Of a DNA stretch of 64,000 nt, positions 58,030 through 64,000 are shown piece by piece. The position numbers were made by a program, and so were the translations under genes. This DNA comes from Lamellibrachia columna (taxonomy: Eukaryota > Annelida > Polychaeta > Sabellida > Siboglinidae): positions 42,853,210 through 42,917,209 of the forward strand of contig OY759272.1 in the NCBI GenBank assembly GCA_963662155.1, given 5' to 3'. Within the stretch, counting starts at the first letter, position 1, and every line of letters starts with the position of its first letter. Below the pieces are notes generated by a model, which saw nothing but the letters and a program-made list of their open reading frames with translations, did not search any database and was not told the origin of the DNA.

Positions 58030-59064
58030 TGGCGCCGAAGAATAAACAACTTAAGAGGGTCTACTTCGATCCGAGAAGGGTGTCAAGTAACGGTGGAGTC
58101 GACTCCTTGCGACGCGTCACGTGCGTGCCGAGGAAAATCGTCAAAGAATGGTTGTCGGAACAAGACGCCTATACTCTACATAAACCGGCGAGACGTCGTT
58201 TCAGGAGACGACGCGTCGTCGTGGGAGGTCAACTTCAGCAGTGGCAGGCCGATCTCGTCGACCTGTCGAATTTGAAAAATGACAACGACGGTATGACCTT
58301 TCTCTTCACGGTGATCGACGTCTTCACGAAAGTGGCCTGGTGTGTTCCGCTGAAGAGCAATTCCGCGACGTCGTTGGTGACGGCGCGGAAAAGTACGTTC
58401 ACCAAAGGCTAGCCAAAGACGTTGCAGACAAATCAAGGACTCGAATTTCTGAATAAAACCGTTCAGGCTCTGTTAAAGAATACGGCATCCATCACTTCTC
58501 CACTCACAACGCGGAGACGAAGGCGAGCATCGTCGAAATATTCAATCGTACACAGAACACGCGCATGTGACGATACTTCACGAAACACAAGACGTAGATA
58601 TACATCGACGTCCTGCAAGACTTGATGCAGTCGTACAACAACACCCTCACAGCAGCATCGGCGTGGCCCCGTTAAAGGTGAGTCCAAAGAATCAAGAAGA
58701 AGTGTGGCAGCATCTGTACGGTCACGACGGTAAGGGCGTGCCCAAGTTCCGTGTGTCGAATCGCGTGCGCATCAGTAAATTCAAGAGACTGTTCGAAAAA
58801 GGCTACATGGCGAATTGGAGCGAAGAGATATTCACGACACACGAGGTTCATCCCTCCGATCCGCCCATGTACCGATTGATCGGAACCTTCTACGAACCGG
58901 AACTGCAGGTGTCGGCACCCGTCGATAAAGTGTACCGCGTGGAATCGGTAATGCAGCGCCGCAAGGTGGACAGACGAACGGAGGCTTTGGTGAAATGGTG
59001 CGGCTACCCCTCCAAATTCAACAGCTGGATCGATGCCAAGTCCCTCGTCCACTATAAATATTAG
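58029..59064 (+). pseudogene. INT: Polinton retroviral-type integrase with chromodomain, broken
   Basis: It would integrate the element with 6-bp duplications. ATG 58029 leads MAPKNKQLKRVYFDPRRVSS; the first catalytic Asp is in QWQADLVDL (about residue 75), followed by FLFTVIDVFTKVAWCVPL. TAG at 58410 breaks the frame. The segment expected to hold the second catalytic Asp reads TNQGLEFLN, so Asp appears replaced by Asn. A shift near 58478 leads to the frame with the catalytic Glu (AETKASIVE), which has two further stops. The frame 58567-59064 carries the C-terminal domain (FRVSNRVRISKFKRLFEKGY) and a chromodomain (VYRVESVMQRRK...LVKWCGYPSKFNSWI). Clearly inactive. Confidence 0.93.
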
Positions 59065-59094
59065 TCGCGCGTTTGTTGTCGCTTCATTCGAAAG

Positions 59095-59229
59095 GTGACA
59101 TATGAGACGACAACAGAGGACTTCACCACCATCACCGTCATAGAAGAGGACAAGGAGGAGGAGCATGAGGGCGCAGCAGCAGCATCAGACAGTACTGATG
59201 CTCAGAGCGACAACGACAGCACTCCTTGA
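59095..59229 (+). CDS. Acidic open segment after the integrase (hypothetical)
   Basis: From 59095 an open segment without an initial ATG reads VTYETTTEDFTTITVIEEDK, then EEEHEG, poly-Ala and a Ser/Asp-rich end DNDSTP before TGA at 59227. It may be a former C-terminal extension of the integrase or a small acidic protein that lost its start. Confidence 0.3.
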   Translation: MTYETTTEDFTTITVIEEDKEEEHEGAAAASDSTDAQSDNDSTP

Positions 59230-59232
59230 CAT

Positions 59233-59400
59233 ATGTTCGGTACTGTGTGTCCCAACTGTGTGTGCCAGATCGTCGTCTTGTACACGGTCATCTACAACCT
59301 GACGACCGCCCACGACAACTCTAATCTGTGGACGGCCTTGTTGAGTAGTTCGTTGGGGTACCTGCTACCCAATCCCACTTTGAGACGCTATGGCGACTGA
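59233..59400 (+). CDS. Small Polinton protein, 55 aa
   Basis: ATG 59233 begins MFGTVCPNCVCQIVVLYTVI, and the protein ends LLSSSLGYLLPNPTLRRYGD. One moderately hydrophobic segment is at residues 10-20. It lies directly before the capsid-type gene, whose ATG (59390) overlaps its end by 11 bases, a compact arrangement typical of these elements. I recognise no function. The frame is intact. Confidence 0.5.
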   Translation: MFGTVCPNCVCQIVVLYTVIYNLTTAHDNSNLWTALLSSSLGYLLPNPTLRRYGD

Positions 59401-60176
59401 TTTCTAACTGACGTTGCTTAGCAACGCTTCCACGAAGGTGCATTGCGATAACACCTTGGAACATCACGGACTTGCCTCAACGTATCTCGCTGTCTGGCGA
59501 GTGGGAGTGCGGGCTGGCAGAGATCCAGTACCCACATACTTGGTACAACGTTCGAGAGGACGACACCTGGTTCTACCTGAACGAGCGAGATCCTATGAGT
59601 CTTTCCCCGAGTACGAAGATCGACGCTGGGTATTACCACAGTGCTGACATATTGTTGTACCATGTCAACAACGCGTTGAAACCCACGTGGACGGACAAGG
59701 TACGGGCAAAAATGAGCTACAGCACCATCACTCAAAAAATGACCCTGCCGAAACATCTGGTGCTGTACTGCATCGATAACGATGCGTACAACAGTACGTA
59801 CGACAAGAATCCGTTTCACGCCAAGAACGACACCATCACCTTCTTCTCAGTGTACGTGGACGGGCGACAGATACCCTCCAAACCTGTACAACCGAATTTC
59901 GACGACGACCTCTTTATCAAGAGCTACATGAACCGGCAAGGTGTGGCATGACGAGGGAAAAGGACTGTCCCGCAGCGACTTCCGGCACGGCTACACCTTC
60001 TTCGGTTTTTACCTGACCCCCGACGAGTGCGGTGGCGCCTGCTTCCATCTGGTACAAGAGGGCAACCTGCGTATCGAGGTGCCGCGCTGCCGACCACCGT
60101 GAACGTCATCGCCTACGCCGAGTTCGAGTCCGTGCTGGAAATAGACAAGAGTCGCAACATCATCTACGACTACTAA
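59390..60176 (+). pseudogene. Polinton capsid-type protein (F54H12.2-like C-terminus), broken
   Basis: ATG 59390 is followed by TAA at 59405. The same frame then gives LTLLSNASTKVHCDNTLEHH. After a shift, 59472-59951 reads ISLSGEWECGLAEIQYPHTW and VYVDGRQIPSKPVQPNFDDD. Past 59951 the sequence, in other frames, matches the C-terminal end of the F54H12.2-like structural proteins of Polintons (FGFYLTPDECGGACFHLVQE, VNVIAYAEFESVLEIDKSRN, IIYDY then TAA at 60174). The switch looks like a fusion of two structural genes by internal deletion. Which capsid component each part represents is inference. Confidence 0.65.
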
Positions 60177-60177
60177 G

Positions 60178-60627
60178 ATGGACACCCTGCAGATCGCCAG
60201 ACTACTAGCGATGGACCCGCGCGCCAGCTCGATCTTTGGCGGCTTCGCCCCCAAAGACGGACTGCCTACGGCGATAGACGCTTTGCCGTTCGCCTTCGTC
60301 TGCAACACCGACGACGGCGACGAACCTGGCGAAAATTGAATAGCGCTGTACATGGATGCCAACGGACGCGGCGATAAATTCTGCTCGTACGGCCTGACGC
60401 CACGACACGCGGCGTTCCGCACCTTCATGAACGAACATTGTTCCGAGTTGACTCCTAATAGCAAGATACTTCAAAGTCCTCTGTCTAACATTTGTGGACA
60501 ATATTGTGTAGCTTATGTATTGCTTCGATGTATTGCCATTCCGAAGAGAACTTTTGTCAACATATTCGGCACTGATCAAGTAGCTAACGATTGTAGCATA
60601 TTTGATTGGTCTAAACAGCTGCGATAG
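60178..60627 (+). pseudogene. PRO: Polinton adenain-like cysteine protease, broken
   Basis: It would mature virion proteins. ATG 60178 starts MDTLQIARLLAMDPRASSIF two bases after the previous gene. TGA at 60337-60339 interrupts the frame where the conserved catalytic His-Trp pair is expected; the preceding residue is Asn, so both positions look altered. The frame reopens to 60627: LYMDANGRGDKFCSYGLTPR (the acidic catalytic position before SYG looks like Cys) and SPLSNICGQYCVAYVLLR, which retains the active-site Cys-Gly. Length about 149 codons, somewhat short. The C-terminal half is well preserved. Confidence 0.85.
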
Positions 60628-61019
60628 GGTAGACTGTACTATCGTACATCGAATGAGCCTCTAGCGAGGTGGATACACCCGTAAGCTCACGACCTGAGGC
60701 GTGATGGTCAATACTCGCAAGTCACGTCATCGTCGTACTTGTCATTGTTGTAGTCGTAGTGATATTACACGCTACCCTTGTTGTATCATCATGCTTGTGT
60801 TGGTCAATAAAATATGTGTGCACTCGTATGATACCGTGTTGTGTTGGTTTCTCGTTTCCTCGTTAGGCCATTTGATCCCTATTAATTACCTTGTTAATGA
60901 ATGATGCTAACAGGCCCTTTGATCCCTGTTCACGAATGCCGCCGCCGCCGTCGCGCGAGGATGACCTCTCATCCTAGGTCAAGACCCCTTGACCACTCCG
61001 TCACCAGTCCTTTAGTCGC
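60628..61019 (+). other. Polinton right subterminal region, no gene seen
   Basis: Contains ATACCGTGTTGTGTTGGTTT near 60831-60850, an inverted match to 51800-51825, and GCCGCCGCCGCC near 60939. A possible AATAAA near 60806 could end the rightward transcripts. No protein is recognised. Confidence 0.6.
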
Positions 61020-61227
61020 TACGACAGAGGGTTAGGGTTAGGGTTCACAGCTGACATATGGTTAGGGTTACGATTATGGTTAGAGTTAACTGGCGACAGA
61101 GGGTTAGGGTTGGCTACAGCCCTCAGGGGGCGTTCAGGCTACCAAGAAGGCTGTGCGCGCAACCGGAACAGGAAGTCACTTGTGCACATGGAACCCGGAT
61201 TGGCTTCAGAGGTGCATTATAAATACT
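61020..61227 (-). repeat. Polinton right TIR with TTAGGG-like repeats
   Basis: Inverse partner of 50922-51190. Contains GGGTTAGGGTTAGGGTT at about 61029-61045 and further single TTAGGG units to 61113, ending ...AATACT next to the TGCGTA duplication. Confidence 0.88.
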
Positions 61228-61233
61228 TGCGTA

Positions 61234-62450
61234 CATTCCGTGTGAACCAAGTGTTCACACTTCACGCTGGGACTGTCGGTGTCTCCCAGGAGACTGGAAG
61301 AGCTGCGAGCAGCCACTGCAAGTGACTGTGCTCTCCAGAAACTGACGCAGGTGACAATGAAAGGCTGGCCTGCACAGAATTCGGACAGGTACCTGGACGT
61401 TCGTGCGTATTACAATGTGCGACATGAACTGACCGTGCAGAATGGATTCGTGTTCAAGGGCTGCCGGATCGTAGTGCCGACAAGTTTACGCAAGAACATC
61501 ATCGCCACGGTACATCGCTCGCAACGTTGTATATAGGGATATATACGTCTCGCCAAGGATGCCATGTACTCGCCACTGATGAACCAAGAAATCACCGATT
61601 ATGTGAGTCAGTGTAGTGTGTGCAACATACACAGACCAGAACAGTGCAATGAGCCCATGGTGTCTCATGACGTCCCAGGCAGTCCTTGGGCGAAATTTGG
61701 TGCTGACTTGTTCGAGTTGCAGGGACAGCACTGTCTACTGTTAGTCGACTACTTCTCCATTTTTTTTTCGAGCTGATGCAACTAAGTTCGAGTACGCGAA
61801 CGAAGTGTGTGATCGATGCAATGAGGTCACAGTTTGCGCGTCATGGATTGCTCGAAGTAGTGATGTCGGACAATGGTCCATAGTTCTCTTCCGGCTAGTT
61901 CAGAGAGTTCGCGCAAAGATGGGACTTCGAGCATATCATGAGCAATCCGAGATACCCTCAGAGCAATGGGCAGGTTGAGCGAGCCATGGAGATGGTAAAG
62001 AACCTCGTGAAGAAAGCGATGGAGGATGGCAGCGACGTCCAGCTGGCTTTGCTTTAGAAACACTGTGCGTGAGGGTTACAGTGCATCCCCAGCACAGCTG
62101 TTGTTCGGTCGCAGATGCCGAACACTGCTTCCAATTCAGCAGAGCAGACTGATTCCAAAACATGCAGCCGACGTGTATCGTGATAAGAAGATTGCCAAGA
62201 ATGCGCAAATTGCACAATACAACAAATCAGCGCATCGCCTGAAACCGTTAGCACCAGGCGATGCGATTCGTATGAAGCTGTCTGGACAGGACACGTGGAC
62301 GCTTGGAGAATGTACAAAGAAGATATCCAAAAGACCGTACGTGGGTCCCGTTCAAGGTCACACATACAGACGCAACCGACGTCATCTGCGTGTTGTAGAT
62401 GAGAATCTCCCGTTACCCAACATTCAGCCGTGAGAAATGAGTGCAAGTCC
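61234..62450 (+). mobile_element. Old Gypsy element, integrase half, degenerate
   Basis: Resumes the element interrupted at 50915. 61279-61536 encodes a linker and the start of the zinc-binding domain (FKGCRIVVPTSLRKNIIATV HRS). 61564-61776 contains CSVCN and the integrase core start FGADLFELQGQHCLLLVDYF. The next pieces, with stops, show SDNGP-like and YPQSNGQVERAMEMVKNLV motifs near 61870-62010. 62026-62433 is the C-terminal part (GDAIRMKLSGQDTWTLGECT). An AT-slippage tract and stops break the frame near 61760 and 62057. Confidence 0.88.
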
Positions 62451-62725
62451 ACTACTCCTAGAAGCTGGTTCGATGGCTCATACACCGCCTCGTGCAGAAA
62501 TGAGGATGCCGATATCGGAGTCACCATCAAGGCAGAGCCGATGCAAGATATACCACCGCCACGAGTGGACTCGACGCCAGAGGCACACATATCAGGAAGC
62601 CACCAGCCTACTTGGCAGATTATCAATGGAGCAGATAACTCAACCTAATGTGAAGAGATTTTTCATAATTGGCACTAATTTGCACTTGACATTTGTAAAA
62701 GGAAAGGGGTGTAAAAGGAAAGGGG

Positions 62726-62857
62726 TGTAACTTTAATGAGCCCTCTCTGAGTTGGCTCGGTGTTGACCTGCTGATGGCGTGGTCCGCTGACAGCGACTGT
62801 GTATGTCTGTGTGATATATCGCTAACAAACGAACTTCATTAACGCGTGTAATGTACA
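62726..62857 (+). repeat. Probable 3' LTR of the old Gypsy element (132 bp)
   Basis: Starts TGTAACTTTAATGAGCCC directly after a duplicated polypurine tract (AAAAGGAAAGGGG twice at 62697-62725) and ends GTGTAATGTACA. TG...CA ends and the purine tract support an LTR. No matching 5' LTR is in the window, so it cannot be confirmed by identity. Confidence 0.6.
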
Positions 62858-62858
62858 G

Positions 62859-63090
62859 GTATTTGACTGTCGTAGGCGAGAACGTGACAAACTTCACCCA
62901 CAGCTGATGATAGAGGACCCCTTACCACAGGAATTATCAGATATTGTGCACTGCAAATGCAAAAACTGTGCAACAGCTAGATGCACACGCAGCGAAAGTG
63001 CACAGATGCATGCTCATGCAGATGCATGCTCATGCAGCGATGATATCTGCCGGAACCTACTTACTACGATTGACGATGAAGTGTAGTAGA
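62859..63090 (+). pseudogene. Cysteine-rich (CXC-like) protein remnant
   Basis: The frame from 62859 reads VFDCRRRERDKLHPQLM, then PQELSDIVHCKCKNCATARC, and HADACSCSDDICRNLL before stops near 63086. The C-x-C...C-x4-RC...CxC pattern resembles tesmin/TSO1-like cysteine motifs that occur at the C-terminal ends of some transposon proteins. A 16-bp tandem repeat (AGATGCATGCTCATGC) expands the middle. No start codon is seen; origin uncertain. Confidence 0.3.
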
Positions 63091-63934
63091 CCATTGAACA
63101 ATACGAGCCCCCTTTCCGGTGTTGAGAAAGGTTGGGATTTAACTGGTGGATAAGATTACCATGTGTAACAATATAAGTTTTTATTAACATGTAATCATGT
63201 TTTAATATAAGCATTGTTAACTGGAGTTTAATTAAGATATGTTTCCCAATGACCGTAGTGTTTCACTTTCTGACAATTTTGAAAATATGGGGGTAACATT
63301 GATTTGTGCATAATAATCAGTAAATTTTCATTGTGCACCAAACCAGTTGGTGTTGTTTTGTTTAGAAATGAACTGGCATTATTGTGTGATAAAAAAATAA
63401 TTGGCATATGCCATGTACGTATGAAGTTATAGAAACTATTTACACCTTTGGTCCAGAAAAAAAAATATGGATATATTTGGTACGTTTTATGTTTTTGTCG
63501 AATATAACTTATGACTATAATATTGATAATTATAATCACTTATCCCTGACACAGTCCTCCTTATTCCAGATATTGTGATACCACATTTAGTTATGTAGCT
63601 CTATAATTAGTAGAGTTACAGCCGATTAAGTATACATTACAAAATCGCGACAAAATCTTAACACTATCTTCGCTAAATAGCTCACTACACAGTAAAAAAA
63701 ATCACAACAGAAAGTGTCGTCCGGATTGGTTGTGACTGGTATGTATATTTTTAGATTATTTGCATAGTCTATTAAGTGTGAGTCCGAATCACACTAACAT
63801 TTCCAATTAAAAAAATGCATCTTAATAAATCGAGTTCTTACATTTTAGATTATAGTTGGATATGCACAAAGGGTCCTTGCAATGTGGACAATGTGTGACA
63901 AACAGAGCTGTTTAAAACACGAAACACATTTAAC
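63091..63934. other. No gene seen
   Basis: AT-rich non-coding sequence. Nothing recognised on either strand. Confidence 0.6.
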
Positions 63935-64000
63935 AAGATTTAACAAGATTGCCGTCGCAAACAACAATTTCCAGATGGCAAGTGGACAAGGAATCCATTG
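63935..64000 (-). mobile_element. CR1 LINE 3' tail at window edge
   Basis: AACAAGATTGCCGTCGCAAA and CAGATGGCAAGTGGACAAGG, ending CCATTG, match in reverse complement the CR1 3' tail at 40150-40235. The element continues beyond the window. Confidence 0.8.

Noticed and set aside
57374..58436. Overlapping frames on both strands in the Polinton
   Set aside because: GC-rich coding DNA leaves many shadow frames; only those with conserved Polinton motifs were kept.

Overview
This window is from an animal nuclear genome, most likely an invertebrate; I cannot fix the phylum. Evidence: GT-AG introns, a cystathionine beta-synthase (CBS) gene split over about 37 kb, CR1-, RTE- and Tx1/Nimb-type LINEs, a Ty3/Gypsy element, a pogo/Tigger transposon, a tRNA-derived SINE, a Maverick/Polinton and long (TA)n tracts. 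There is no bacterial-style gene organisation.

Region 1 (1-7942) is a very large imperfect inverted repeat: two arms of at least 3.65 kb facing each other across a 0.64-kb spacer. Each arm carries the first two recognisable coding exons of CBS, the heme-binding segment and the start of the PLP domain, so two CBS 5' ends sit head to head. The right copy continues rightwards through the window; the left copy runs off the left edge. The spacer holds a 19-bp minisatellite, a 64-bp near-perfect palindrome and a candidate promoter on the right copy's side.

Region 2 (6654-44451, + strand) is the CBS gene. Twelve exons are recognised; the first eleven join in frame with consensus splice sites and encode the whole heme plus catalytic core. 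Most of the C-terminal CBS-pair (Bateman) regulatory module is not visible: only its last exon is found, at 44309, and it does not join in frame. Intron 4 is 18.6 kb and consists mainly of one Tigger element (10015-27069) filled with nested insertions: two related 47/48-bp minisatellites, LINE pieces, MITEs and a 28-bp minisatellite grown inside the transposase gene. A later intron holds a CR1 LINE split by a young Gypsy element (35324-40068) with identical 204-bp LTRs, a 5-bp target duplication and one intact 1364-codon gag-pol frame.

Region 3 (44452-50234) is 3' flank, with an RTE LINE and an opposed second LINE, then a (TA)n tract.

Region 4 (50235-62857) is a nest: an old Gypsy element split between RNase H and integrase by a 10.3-kb Polinton (50922-61227). 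The Polinton has a 6-bp target duplication, AG...CT ends and terminal inverted repeats rich in telomere-like CCCTAA/TTAGGG. Its genes are mostly on the + strand: protein-primed DNA polymerase B, packaging ATPase, small virion-type proteins, integrase with chromodomain, capsid-type protein and adenain-like protease. Most are broken by stops or frameshifts, so the copy is a dead relic. The last kilobase is non-coding apart from a cysteine-rich remnant and a CR1 3' end.
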